Shown one piece after another: positions 9,553 to 18,219 of a stretch of DNA of 64,000 bases (within the stretch, counting starts at the first letter, position 1; every line of letters begins with the position of its first letter). The notes beneath the pieces are model-generated. The model worked only from the letters and a program-made list of their open reading frames with translations. It was not told the origin of the DNA and made no database searches. Origin of the DNA: Rikenellaceae bacterium (GTDB taxonomy: Bacteria; Bacteroidota; Bacteroidia; Bacteroidales; Rikenellaceae); contig SUZD01000011.1 in the NCBI GenBank assembly GCA_015060105.1, forward strand, positions 1 through 64,000. The letters are read 5' to 3'. The position numbers were made by a program, and so were the translations under genes.

Positions 9553-10449
9553 ATGAGAATGTTTGCTAAATACCTGATAATGTGTGCGGTGGCGTTTGTC
9601 GCAACGGGCTGTGTGTCGATGCGAAAATATGATTCGGCTCGTGCCGAGATACTATCGCTTACCAACACACTCGAAGCGCGTGATGCAGCGCTTGCCAAAC
9701 TCCAAGAGCGCTACAACGATTTGGACGGTGTAGCCAAACAGCGTGCCGACCGTAACATTACACTCGAAGAAGAGGTGGCAAAACTTGCAAAAGATACCGC
9801 CCGTATGGGTCGTGAGCGTCGTGCGCTTGTGGCACAATATCAAAAGATGCTCGAAGATGGCTCTGTTGAGGCTTCGCGTATGCTCGAAGAGTTGAGTCGC
9901 AATCAAGCGGCACTCGAAGAGCGTTCGGCCCGTATAGCCGAGTTGGAGCAGACAATCGAGGCGCGTGACAAAGCACTCAACGATATTCGTCGTCAGGTAG
10001 AACAGGCGTTGCTCGGTTTCGACGGCAAGGGTTTGACTATATCGCGTCGTGATGGCAAGGTCTATGTTTCGATGGCCGACAAGTTGTTGTTCCGTTCGGG
10101 AAGTTTCGACATCGACCCCGAGGGTGCCAAAGCCGTTCGACAACTTGCCGAGGTGCTGGCAAATAACGCCGACATCGAGATTATGGTCGAGGGTCACACC
10201 GACAATGTGCCTTATCGTGGTACGGGTCAGTTGCGTGACAACCTCGATTTGAGTGTCAAACGTGCCACAACCGTTACACGTCTGTTGTTGGAGAACTCCA
10301 AAATCAACCCTCTGCGTGTAGTATCTGCGGGTCGTGGCGAGTATATGCCGCTCGACGAGGCCGACACTTCGGAGGCGCGCGCCAAAAACCGACGCACCGA
10401 GATTATCCTCACTCCAAGACTCGACAAATTGTTGGAACTTACAAAATAA
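9553..10449 (+). CDS. OmpA-family peptidoglycan-binding lipoprotein with coiled coil
   Basis: 298 residues. The signal peptide ends at Cys20 (VATGC), so it is a predicted lipoprotein. A long charged coiled coil runs from about residue 30 to 155 (KYDSARAEILSLTNTLEARD and on), and a C-terminal OmpA domain (about 175-290) contains FRSGSFDIDPEGAKAVRQLA, VEGHTDNVPY and the NRRTEI motif that binds peptidoglycan. It probably ties the outer membrane or envelope to the wall. A GTG at 9541 in frame is less likely than the ATG at 9553, which puts a basic residue and hydrophobic core in the right place. pyrH follows 8 nt later. Confidence 0.87.
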   Translation: MRMFAKYLIMCAVAFVATGCVSMRKYDSARAEILSLTNTLEARDAALAKLQERYNDLDGVAKQRADRNITLEEEVAKLAKDTARMGRERRALVAQYQKMLEDGSVEASRMLEELSRNQAALEERSARIAELEQTIEARDKALNDIRRQVEQALLGFDGKGLTISRRDGKVYVSMADKLLFRSGSFDIDPEGAKAVRQLAEVLANNADIEIMVEGHTDNVPYRGTGQLRDNLDLSVKRATTVTRLLLENSKINPLRVVSAGRGEYMPLDEADTSEARAKNRRTEIILTPRLDKLLELTK

Positions 10450-10457
10450 TCGAAGAT

Positions 10458-11165
10458 ATGAAATACAAACGCATACTTTTGAAGTTGAGTGGCGAATCGC
10501 TGCAAGGTACTTCAACTCACGGACTTTCGACCGATGTACTCCAAAGTTACGCTCGTCAGATTGGCGAGATGGCTCGCACAGGTGTACAAATCGGAATTGT
10601 AATTGGTGGAGGTAACATCTTCCGAGGTTTGAGTGGCGTAGGTCGTGGTTTTGACCGAGTTAAGGGCGACCAAATGGGTATGCTTGCAACCATCATCAAC
10701 TCGTTGGCACTGCAATCGGCTCTTGAATCGGAGGGCGTACCGGCCAAGGTGCTCACATCAATCCGTATGGAGCCTATCGGCGAGTACTACTCCAAGGCCA
10801 AAGCGTTGGAGTATATGGCGGCTGGTAATGTTGTCATTATCGGTGGCGGTACCTCGAATCCCTACTTCTCGACCGACTCGGCTTCGGCTCTGCGCGGTAT
10901 CGAAATCGAGGCAGAGGTGTTGCTCAAAGGCACTCGTGTTGATGGCGTCTATACTGCCGACCCCGAGAAAGACCCCACTGCGACCAAGTTTGATACAATC
11001 ACCTTTGACGAGGTGTATAGCCGTGGTCTGAAAATTATGGACCTCACTGCGTTTACCCTCTGCAAGGAGAATAAACTTCCTATCGTGGTGTTCGATATGG
11101 ATACCGAGGGCAATCTTGCCAAAGTGCTTGGCGGCGAGCCTATCGGCACTCTTGTAACACTCTAA
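10458..11165 (+). CDS. pyrH: UMP kinase
   Basis: Phosphorylates UMP to UDP in pyrimidine nucleotide synthesis; it is an amino-acid-kinase fold homohexamer normally controlled by GTP and UTP. 235 residues is standard. It opens MKYKRILLKLSGESL, has the phosphate loop GIVIGGGNIFRG, IGGGTSNPYFSTD, the VDGVYTADPEKDPTA nucleotide loop and FDEVYSRGLKIMDLTAFTLC. It lies 8 nt after the OmpA-type gene and 34 nt before frr, the pyrH-frr order common in bacteria. Confidence 0.97.
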   Translation: MKYKRILLKLSGESLQGTSTHGLSTDVLQSYARQIGEMARTGVQIGIVIGGGNIFRGLSGVGRGFDRVKGDQMGMLATIINSLALQSALESEGVPAKVLTSIRMEPIGEYYSKAKALEYMAAGNVVIIGGGTSNPYFSTDSASALRGIEIEAEVLLKGTRVDGVYTADPEKDPTATKFDTITFDEVYSRGLKIMDLTAFTLCKENKLPIVVFDMDTEGNLAKVLGGEPIGTLVTL

Positions 11166-11199
11166 TACATCAGCAAAAAAAACCATTAAAAATAAAGTT

Positions 11200-11763
11200 A
11201 TGAGCGAAGATTCGAAATTCATTCTCGATGTAGCAACCGAGAAGATGCAGAAAGCTATCGACTTCCTTAACGAGACTCTTTTGAGTATTCGTGCAGGTAA
11301 GGCGAGTGTAAATATCCTTAACGGTATCACCGTAGATTACTATGGTAGCCAAATGGGTGTAGATAAAGTGGCAAGTGTAACCGTACCCGATGCCCGTACC
11401 GTGATGATTCAACCCTGGGAGAAAGGTATGATTCGCGCTATCGAGACCGCTATTATCAACGCCAACATTGGTCTTACCCCCTCGAACAATGGTGATGCTA
11501 TCCGCCTTAACATTCCCCCTCTGACCGAGGAGCGTCGTCGCACCCTTGTTAAACAGGTGAAAGATGAGTCGGAGAAGGCTCGTGTAGGTGTTCGTGCAGC
11601 GCGTCGTGATGCTGTCGAGGCTTTCAAGAAAGCTGTTAAAGACGGTATGCCCGAGGACGAGGGTAAAGATGGCGAGGAGCAAGCACAAAAACTTACCGAC
11701 AAGTTCTCGAAGAAAATCGATGAGCTCTTTACTGAGAAGGAGAAAGAGATAATGACTGTATAA
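11200..11763 (+). CDS. frr: Ribosome recycling factor
   Basis: Splits post-termination ribosomes with EF-G. The 187-residue product shows the typical N-terminal helix (LSIRAGKASVNILNGI), VDYYGSQMGVDKVASVTVPD, the WEKGMIRAIETAI turn, NIGLTPSNNGDAIRLNIPPL and TEERRRTLVKQ. The leader before ATG is A-rich (AAAAACCATTAAAAATAAAGTT), a common Bacteroidota translation signal. It ends 10 bp before a copy of the palindromic repeat, which may end the transcript. Confidence 0.97.
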   Translation: MSEDSKFILDVATEKMQKAIDFLNETLLSIRAGKASVNILNGITVDYYGSQMGVDKVASVTVPDARTVMIQPWEKGMIRAIETAIINANIGLTPSNNGDAIRLNIPPLTEERRRTLVKQVKDESEKARVGVRAARRDAVEAFKKAVKDGMPEDEGKDGEEQAQKLTDKFSKKIDELFTEKEKEIMTV

Positions 11764-11773
11764 GTTGTCTAAT

Positions 11774-11851
11774 AAGGCAATTTCTGCGTCATAGTTCAAG
11801 CGGGAAATCCTCACATACGCCGAGTATGCTGCGGTTTCCCGCTTTTCTATT
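11774..11851. repeat. Single core copy of the 120-bp repeat family
   Basis: 78 bp matching the core found three times at 3106-3423, from AAGGCAATTTC to GCTTTTCTATT, with two differences near the left end and a perfect AAGCGGGAAA/TTTCCCGCTT inner stem. The right outer arm of the tandem copies is missing. It sits directly behind frr, as the array sits behind folD. Confidence 0.92.
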
Positions 11852-11940
11852 AAAATATGTGGTGGGTTCCATTAGCGTAGGAACTCGCCCTTTGTTTTTC
11901 CAAAAAGCAGGGCGACCGACCGAAGATTAGAAAAAATAGT

Positions 11941-11948
11941 TATCTTTG
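11941..11948 (+). promoter_or_regulatory. -7 box of the MATE gene
   Basis: TATCTTTG matches TAnnTTTG exactly, 25 nt before the ATG. There is no TTG at the expected -33 distance. Confidence 0.5.
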
Positions 11949-11973
11949 CGCTGGAAAAACAGAACCGAAACAC

Positions 11974-13377
11974 ATGAAGAATACGACCGAACAGAAGCGA
12001 CTTGGCACGGAGTCGATACCCCGTCTGATTGCGGGATATGCAGCTCCGGCGATTGTGGCTATGGCCTCGTCGAGCATTTACAACATCGTGGACAGTGTGT
12101 TCATTGGTCACGCGGTTGGAGCTATGGCTCTGTCGGCGTTGGCGGTTGCGATGCCGTTGATGAACATCTTGTCGGCGTTTGGAGCAATGGTCGGTATCGG
12201 TTCGGCGGCGATGGTCTCAATTCGTATGGGTCAGGGTCGCAAAGGCGAGGCGTTCAAGATTTTGGGCAACCTTGTGTTGATGAATGTCATCACGGGTTTG
12301 GTGCTCTCGGTGTTGGGTTTGACCTTCCTCGACGAGATTTTGGTGCTGTTTGGCGCAAGTCCCGAAACGCTGCCTTATGCGCACGACTTTATGAGTGTGA
12401 TTTTGATGGGTAATGTCGTCACGCACCTATATTTGGGTCTCAACGAGGTGATGCGTGCTTCGGGTTATCCGATGCGTTCGATGTGCGTTATGCTGACGGC
12501 TGTGGCGGTCAATATTTGTTTGAATCCCCTGTTTTTGTTCGTCTTTGAGTGGGGCGTGAGGGGCTCGGCGATAGCCACCGTGATTGCGCAGATAACGGCT
12601 CTCTCGGTCGAGATGTTCCACTACGGCAACTCCAAAAGTTATCTCCATTTCCGTCGTGACATATTCCGTCTGCGTGGCGATATTGTCAAAGATGTGGTGT
12701 CGATTGGTTTGGCCCCGCTGTTGATGAACTTGTGTACCTGTGTGGTCGTGATTTTTATCAACTCGGCACTGCTAACACACGGAGGCGACATATATGTCGG
12801 TGCCTATGGTATTGTAAACCGAATAGTGATGTTGTTTATAATGGTTATTGGCGGTTTCAATCAGGGTATGCAGCCGATTGTTGGCTATAACTATGGTGCG
12901 TGCAAGTTCGACCGTGTGTTGCGTGCGTTGTGGACGACGGTGGGTTGTGCCGTTGCGGTTATGAGTGTTGCCTTCATTTTGAGCCAAACCATACCCGACA
13001 AGATTGCTTCGCTATTCGTCAAGGCCGATGATGCGCACGCCGAGGAGTTGATTGCTATTGCAGCTCACGCAATGCGTACAGTGATGTTTGTCTTCCCGAT
13101 TGTCGGTTTTCAGATTGTTGCATCTAACTTCTTCCAATATATCAAACGAGCAAAACGAGCCATCGTTTTGTCGATGACTCGTCAGTTGATATTCCTTGTT
13201 CCGTTGTTGTGGTATTTGTCCGACATCTATGGAACAGATGGCGTTTGGTTGAGTATGCCTATTGCCGACGGATTAGCGTCGTTGTTGGCAGCCGTGTTAC
13301 TCTTCTTCGAGGTCCGTCGTCTGCGCAGAATGCAGGCCCGTTTGGACCATTTCGACTCCGATTGTAGCAATAATTAG
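11974..13377 (+). CDS. MATE-family multidrug/toxic compound exporter
   Basis: 467 residues with about twelve membrane segments, the Na+- or H+-coupled MATE antiporter fold. The N-terminal half has IPRLIAGYAAPAIVAMASSS and VDSVFIGHAVGAMALSALAVAMP; the second half repeats the fold with GGFNQGMQPIVGYNYGACK. The substrate cannot be read from sequence. The C-terminus (RRLRRMQARLDHFDSD) is cytoplasmic and overlaps the convergent phosphopantetheinyl-transferase gene by 81 bp, which is unusually long. It has its own -7 box. Confidence 0.92.
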   Translation: MKNTTEQKRLGTESIPRLIAGYAAPAIVAMASSSIYNIVDSVFIGHAVGAMALSALAVAMPLMNILSAFGAMVGIGSAAMVSIRMGQGRKGEAFKILGNLVLMNVITGLVLSVLGLTFLDEILVLFGASPETLPYAHDFMSVILMGNVVTHLYLGLNEVMRASGYPMRSMCVMLTAVAVNICLNPLFLFVFEWGVRGSAIATVIAQITALSVEMFHYGNSKSYLHFRRDIFRLRGDIVKDVVSIGLAPLLMNLCTCVVVIFINSALLTHGGDIYVGAYGIVNRIVMLFIMVIGGFNQGMQPIVGYNYGACKFDRVLRALWTTVGCAVAVMSVAFILSQTIPDKIASLFVKADDAHAEELIAIAAHAMRTVMFVFPIVGFQIVASNFFQYIKRAKRAIVLSMTRQLIFLVPLLWYLSDIYGTDGVWLSMPIADGLASLLAAVLLFFEVRRLRRMQARLDHFDSDCSNN

Positions 13378-13938
13378 TTCGTTCGCCCAACGCAGAGCGA
13401 CATCGACGGCGGGTCCCTCGCCGCCCACAATCCTCATACGTCCTGCCGTGAGGTTGCACTCCTCGATACGAAGGTCGCGCAGCAGGTCGGGATATTGCCT
13501 TCCCAACGAGCAGTAATATTTGTAGGCCGCCTCTTTGGCACACCACGCAGCACCCGCCATCAGGTCGGGATAGTTGAACTCCATCATACGCTCGCCCAAT
13601 GACAGAAAACGCGAGGCACTACGCTCGAAATCGCGTTTGCGCCACTCAATGTCCACACCACACGGAGCGTCCGACAGTGCGACTGCGATGTGACTCCGAC
13701 AATGTGATACACTTATATATATAGGCTGGGGGGTGCCAAGAACTACGGGCACTCCCAAAGCGTCATAGCTGATAGTGACATCGCCCAGACATTGACGAAC
13801 AGCATTTCGCCAAGTGAGCCATTCGGCACGACGAACTTCGCCCGAATAGCGCCGCATAGCCTCGGCGCAATCCTCTTTGGTGGCGTGCGCCATAGCCTCG
13901 GCATAAGGCTCGATGGCCCTAATTATCAGACGATTCAT
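13297..13938 (-). CDS. 4'-phosphopantetheinyl transferase superfamily protein
   Basis: Transfers phosphopantetheine from CoA to carrier-protein serines. 213 residues, with the family motifs in order: ISVSHCRSHIAVALSD (about 95), CGVDIEWRKRDFE with the Mg-binding Asp-Ile-Glu, and WCAKEAAYK supplying the second acidic residue and lysine. Its start overlaps the gldE stop by 20 bp, so the two genes are translationally coupled, as in other Bacteroidales. The length is nearer the Sfp/EntD type than the short AcpS type; which carrier it serves is unknown. The 3' end overlaps the MATE gene by 81 bp. Confidence 0.9.
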   Translation of the reverse strand: MNRLIIRAIEPYAEAMAHATKEDCAEAMRRYSGEVRRAEWLTWRNAVRQCLGDVTISYDALGVPVVLGTPQPIYISVSHCRSHIAVALSDAPCGVDIEWRKRDFERSASRFLSLGERMMEFNYPDLMAGAAWCAKEAAYKYYCSLGRQYPDLLRDLRIEECNLTAGRMRIVGGEGPAVDVALRWANELIIATIGVEMVQTGLHSAQTTDLEEE

Positions 13939-15232
13939 TCTTCTCTATCTCGACTTTGATTTTATTCACCTTGCGAACTTGTGCCTCGGCAACGGTAAAC
14001 TTGACGCCACACAGCGACAGAGTGTCACCCTTACGCAGAAAACGGCGTTTATGTTCGAGCATAAGTCCGGCAAGCGTCTCGGCATTGCCTTTATACTCGT
14101 CGAACAACCCCTCGTCAATATCGATGATTTTCGACATATCGCCAATGTGGGTTTTGGCGTCGAACAACCATATATTTTCGGCAAGTTTGTCGTAACACAG
14201 ACTCTCCTCGGTGTCGGTCTCATCGGAAATCTCGCCCACGACCTCCTCCAAAATATCCTCCAACGACACCAAGCCGAGTGTCGAACCATACTCATCAACC
14301 ACGATTGCCATATGTACGTGGCTGGTGCGGAAATCGTCCAGCAACTCGGCAATCTTCTTGTGCTCGGCCACGAAGTGTGGCGGGCGGATAAGTTTGCACC
14401 AATCGTAAGTATCCTCCTCGCCGAGGTGCGAGAATACGTCCTTGACATACAGCACGCCACACACATCATCGAGGGTACTTTTATAGACAGGAATACGCGA
14501 GAACCCCGATTCGATAATCACACGGCGCACCTCGTCGAAACCGACACTTGCCTCCAATGCAACAATATCCACACGAGGGCACATAATACTCTCAACCTCG
14601 GTGTCGGCAAAATTGACAACGCCACTCAACAGTTGTTTCTCTTGGTCGTTGCGCGTTTGTGTGATGTCGATAGCCTCCGATAGTTCGTCGAGCGAGATGT
14701 TGTCGTGTGTAGAGTTCGAAAGACTCGAAACTTTGCTACCCGAGCTTACCAACAGAAACGCAAACGGTTTCGAGATTTTGCGCAGTACACGCAATACGGG
14801 CGCACCTTTGATAGCAAAGCCAATCGAATAGTGCGATGCGATGACTTTGGGCAACACCTCACCAAAAAGCAACAACAGGAAGGTTACAAATACCGAAATA
14901 AACAAAAACTCCCAAACCTCCGATTGGAAGTGGAGCGTCTTGACGATGATGTGCGAGGTCAATAGTGTAATTAAGATATTGACCATATTGTTGAGCATCA
15001 ATATCGTTGCCAGCGTATATTCTCGGTCGTTGATAAGGTCGAGTACGGCACTTGCGCCCAGCGGACGCTCTTTGAGCTTCTCTTTAACCTTGTCAATGTC
15101 GGCAGGTCCCAGCGAGAAGATAGCCGTCTCGCTGCCGGAGATAAATCCGGAGCACATCAACAGCAGAACTACGCATACCAGCGATGTTATGATTTCGGGG
15201 GTGGCAAATGCGCCACTTACAATCTCTATCAA
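13919..15232 (-). CDS. gldE: GldE-type CNNM/CBS-pair/CorC-HlyC membrane protein
   Basis: 437 residues. An N-terminal DUF21/CNNM transmembrane domain (about 10-190, starting LVCVVLLLMCSGFISGSETA) is followed by a CBS-domain pair (about 205-340, IMCPRVDIVALEASVGFDEV then HVHMAIVVDEYGSTLGLVSL) and a CorC/HlyC-type C-terminal domain. The family is linked to Mg2+/Co2+ handling. In gliding Bacteroidota this orthologue is called GldE, but non-gliding Bacteroidales keep it too, so motility is not implied. It follows ftsZ by 26 nt and overlaps the PPTase gene. Confidence 0.87.
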   Translation of the reverse strand: MIEIVSGAFATPEIITSLVCVVLLLMCSGFISGSETAIFSLGPADIDKVKEKLKERPLGASAVLDLINDREYTLATILMLNNMVNILITLLTSHIIVKTLHFQSEVWEFLFISVFVTFLLLLFGEVLPKVIASHYSIGFAIKGAPVLRVLRKISKPFAFLLVSSGSKVSSLSNSTHDNISLDELSEAIDITQTRNDQEKQLLSGVVNFADTEVESIMCPRVDIVALEASVGFDEVRRVIIESGFSRIPVYKSTLDDVCGVLYVKDVFSHLGEEDTYDWCKLIRPPHFVAEHKKIAELLDDFRTSHVHMAIVVDEYGSTLGLVSLEDILEEVVGEISDETDTEESLCYDKLAENIWLFDAKTHIGDMSKIIDIDEGLFDEYKGNAETLAGLMLEHKRRFLRKGDTLSLCGVKFTVAEAQVRKVNKIKVEIEKNESSDN

Positions 15233-15258
15233 AATAGGGAAATTTACGTTTTACTTGA

Positions 15259-16557
15259 TTAGTTGCCAAACAGAGTTGCCTCGCCTGTGTCAGTATTTTC
15301 AGCTTTGGCTACGGTCGCTTTCTCCGACGAGACCACTTTCTTGGGCGCTGCCGAGTTGAACTCTTCGAGTCGCACTCCGTAGCGTTTGATGGCGGGCACT
15401 TTGTAGATTTGTTCCATATTGGCATAGCGATCCACGCCACGGAAACGAGCTACACTTTGGCTCTCCTCCATCTCTTTGGTATTGTCAATCTCCACTTCGG
15501 TCTCTTGTTCGACCTCGACAGCCTCCTCGACTTGCGGTTTTGCACTTTCGGCCGACTTGAATTGAGCCGCCACAACAACAATTTCGAGCTCCTCGCCCAA
15601 ATCCTCCTTGATACAGCTACCCCAAATAAGGTTGGCCTTGCCTCCCGCCTTCTCTTGGAGCATTGTGCGAATCATGTTGGACTCTTTCATTGTCAGCGGG
15701 TGCTCGTTGCTGCTGTGAATGTGGAGCAGGATTTGACGTGCGCCCTCGATGTCGCGGTTTTCGAGCAATGGCGAGCTGAAACATTGCTCAACGGCAACAC
15801 GTGCACGCTCTTTGCCTCTGGCGCGACCCGTAAACATCAGAACATTGCCTCCATTGCGCAACACGGTGTTGGCGTCGGCAATATCAATATTCACATCGCC
15901 ATACAGAGTGATAATCTCGGCCATACCCTTAACCGCCGAGGTCAGGATACCGTCCAGAAAACGCATAGCCTCGGCTTGTGAAAGTTCGCCACAAAGGTCA
16001 ATAAGACTATCGTTGTTGATGATAAGAATTGCATCGACATATTTGCGAAGCTCCTCGATACCCTCTTGCGCTTGTCGAACACGCACGGGGCCCTCGTTGG
16101 TGAAGGGGGTTGTTACAACCGCCACGGTAAGGATTCCAAGCGAGCTTTCGTCCTCTTCCAACTTTTGTTTGTGCAATTCGCGTGCAGCACGAGCCAATAC
16201 AGGGGTTGCACCTGTTCCGGTACCACCACCCATTCCGGCTGTGAAGAATATCATCTTGGCACCCGAGGCACGCAACATTGCAAAGATGTCGTTAAGGCTC
16301 TCGGTTGCAAGGTCGGCACCTTTCTTGGGGTTGCTGCCCGCTCCATCGCCATTGGGTCCGAGTTGCAGACGCACTTCGGCTTTATTCTTTTCGAGCGCGT
16401 CTTTATCGGTGTTGCACGCCATAAACGAGACGTTGTAGATTCCGCTCTCGACCATGTTGTTCAGAGCGTTACCACCGGCGCCACCGACACCCACAACCAA
16501 AATATCGCTATGGGTAATCTCCTCGACGTTAATCGTATTCAATATATCGTTGCTCAT
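15259..16557 (-). CDS. ftsZ: Cell division GTPase FtsZ
   Basis: Tubulin homologue forming the division ring. With the ATG at 16557 it is 432 residues: GTP-binding N domain with GVGGAGGNALNNM (about 23-35) and the tubulin signature GGGTGTG (110-116), then the T7 loop region GDVNIDIADANTVL that completes the neighbour's active site. A variable acidic linker leads to a likely conserved C-terminal peptide, VPAIKRYGVRL at about 387-397, followed by another 35 residues of tail. The frame extends 15 codons further upstream with two more ATGs, but that part (MSRATSMTSNAKQR) overlaps ftsA and does not match the family start. Confidence 0.97.
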   Translation of the reverse strand: MSNDILNTINVEEITHSDILVVGVGGAGGNALNNMVESGIYNVSFMACNTDKDALEKNKAEVRLQLGPNGDGAGSNPKKGADLATESLNDIFAMLRASGAKMIFFTAGMGGGTGTGATPVLARAARELHKQKLEEDESSLGILTVAVVTTPFTNEGPVRVRQAQEGIEELRKYVDAILIINNDSLIDLCGELSQAEAMRFLDGILTSAVKGMAEIITLYGDVNIDIADANTVLRNGGNVLMFTGRARGKERARVAVEQCFSSPLLENRDIEGARQILLHIHSSNEHPLTMKESNMIRTMLQEKAGGKANLIWGSCIKEDLGEELEIVVVAAQFKSAESAKPQVEEAVEVEQETEVEIDNTKEMEESQSVARFRGVDRYANMEQIYKVPAIKRYGVRLEEFNSAAPKKVVSSEKATVAKAENTDTGEATLFGN

Positions 16558-16573
16558 CGTTCTCTGTTTTGCG

Positions 16574-18217
16574 TTACTCGTCATACTCGTCGCCCTCGAC
16601 ATCTACGGGGAAGATGGTGTCGATAATGCGTTTGAGCCAACCACGTTTGGGAGCTTTATCGCCATCTTCGAGGCCGATATTGCCGCCATTGTCAATGTCG
16701 CCACCCTCCGTTGTTTCGGTTTTTGCGGTATTCTCCTCTTTGGAGCCTTTGTTGATGATGTCGGCAGTCTTGCTCTTAATCTTTTCGAGCAACGAGTTTT
16801 TGTTGTTCTCGCTCTCCACCTCGTCGTCCATTGCCGAGGTGTTGTGTCGCTCGGGTTGTACTGCCGGTGTGGGTTGCACAACGGGTTGAGGTGTAGGTTG
16901 CACGATAGGTTGCGGCTCGGGAGTTGTGGGTTTTACGACCGTGGGTGCAGGTGTAGCAACGGGAGTGGGGGTAGGTTTAACCTCGCGGGGTGCGGGCGCA
17001 GGGGTCGAGATACCGATACTGCGAATAACCTCCACATTGTTGTACTTGCGTTTGTTCTTGGCGTTTTGGAGCATACCGATAACGGTTGCAAACTCGGGTT
17101 GTTCGAGCAACTCCTCGCGACCATCAACAGGGCTGACGTGCATATCGGGACGGGCGATGCGAACGTCCATACCCAACTCTTGCTCCATCATTGCATCAAC
17201 GTTTTTGAGGTTGGCACCACCACCCGTAAGGATAACGCCTGCTTGGAGCTGGTCGGCATAACCCGAATCAGCAATCTCCTCTTTGATAAACTTGGTAATA
17301 TCTTTGAGGCGGTGCTCGATGATACTTGCCAGATTCTTGGTGGTAATCAATGCTGCACGTTTTGCCGACGAACTCGCCTTGATTGCGGTGTCCTCGGTAA
17401 TCGACGATGCCAATGCGTTACCGTGTGTGCGTTTGATGGACTCGATGCGGTTTACGGGGATACCGAACTCGCGGATATCGTTGTTGATGTCGTGCGAGCC
17501 CAGAGGAATAGTGCGAACATAACGAATGATGTTGTCCTTGCAGATACATAGGTTGGTGGTGTCGTGGCCCAAATCCACAACCACGCAACCCAACTCACGA
17601 TCCTCGCTCGATGCCGTAGCCTCGATAGCCAGCATAGGACCTGCCGAAATAGTGTCGGGAACAAGACGGGGGCTCAATCCTGTCAGAGTCTGCTCGTAAC
17701 GCGAAATCATAGCTTCGGAGCCAAACACGAAGGTAAAGGTCGAAGCCAACTTCTTGCCAAAACGACCGATGGGGCTGATTACGGTATCGACCTGACCGCC
17801 ATTGTGCACACGATAGCATTGGGGAATACGTTCGAGGATACGAACGCCCTCCTCGGCGGTAACGTTGTTCATACCGTCGTGCAGTTTATTGACGTCCTCT
17901 TTGGTAATCTCGCCATCTTTGTTGCTCACAAACACATAGTAGTCGTGAGTTGCACATTTGACGTTTTTGTCGGCAACGCAGGTGTGGATATCCGAGATAC
18001 GGATACCGTTATTCTTTTCGAGTTTCAGTACAGCTCGACGAATAGCCTCGCTTACGGTTTGGCGGTTTGTGATTGCTCCGCGACTCATTCCGTCACTTGC
18101 CAACTCCTCGCAAACGACATCTTCGACTGTAAGCCAATCTTCGGAAACGCTGCCCAACGCAAGTTTGACGCTGCTGCAACCGAGATCTAATGCTACGATG
18201 TAATCTTTGTTCTCCAT
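16574..18217 (-). CDS. ftsA: Cell division actin-like protein FtsA, with long Pro-rich tail
   Basis: Tethers FtsZ to the membrane. The 547 residues are well above the roughly 420 of E. coli FtsA. The actin-fold core (1-395) shows ALDLGCSSVKLALG, VVDLGHDTTN (phosphate 2) and LTGGGANLKNV (adenosine). It is followed by a Pro/Thr/Val-rich stretch (405-455), a first amphipathic helix (about 474-490, LLEKIKSKTADIINK), an acidic spacer and a terminal amphipathic helix (about 524-536, KRGWLKRIIDTIF) that fits a membrane-targeting sequence. The start is 2 nt after the ftsQ stop. Long linkers occur in other Bacteroidales FtsA, but two candidate helices are notable. Confidence 0.95.
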   Translation of the reverse strand: MENKDYIVALDLGCSSVKLALGSVSEDWLTVEDVVCEELASDGMSRGAITNRQTVSEAIRRAVLKLEKNNGIRISDIHTCVADKNVKCATHDYYVFVSNKDGEITKEDVNKLHDGMNNVTAEEGVRILERIPQCYRVHNGGQVDTVISPIGRFGKKLASTFTFVFGSEAMISRYEQTLTGLSPRLVPDTISAGPMLAIEATASSEDRELGCVVVDLGHDTTNLCICKDNIIRYVRTIPLGSHDINNDIREFGIPVNRIESIKRTHGNALASSITEDTAIKASSSAKRAALITTKNLASIIEHRLKDITKFIKEEIADSGYADQLQAGVILTGGGANLKNVDAMMEQELGMDVRIARPDMHVSPVDGREELLEQPEFATVIGMLQNAKNKRKYNNVEVIRSIGISTPAPAPREVKPTPTPVATPAPTVVKPTTPEPQPIVQPTPQPVVQPTPAVQPERHNTSAMDDEVESENNKNSLLEKIKSKTADIINKGSKEENTAKTETTEGGDIDNGGNIGLEDGDKAPKRGWLKRIIDTIFPVDVEGDEYDE

Positions 18218-18219
18218 CT

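Noticed and set aside
16558-16602. N-terminal extension of FtsZ (MSRATSMTSNAKQR).
   Set aside because: It overlaps the ftsA 3' end and has no counterpart in FtsZ; the ATG at 16557 gives the expected start.
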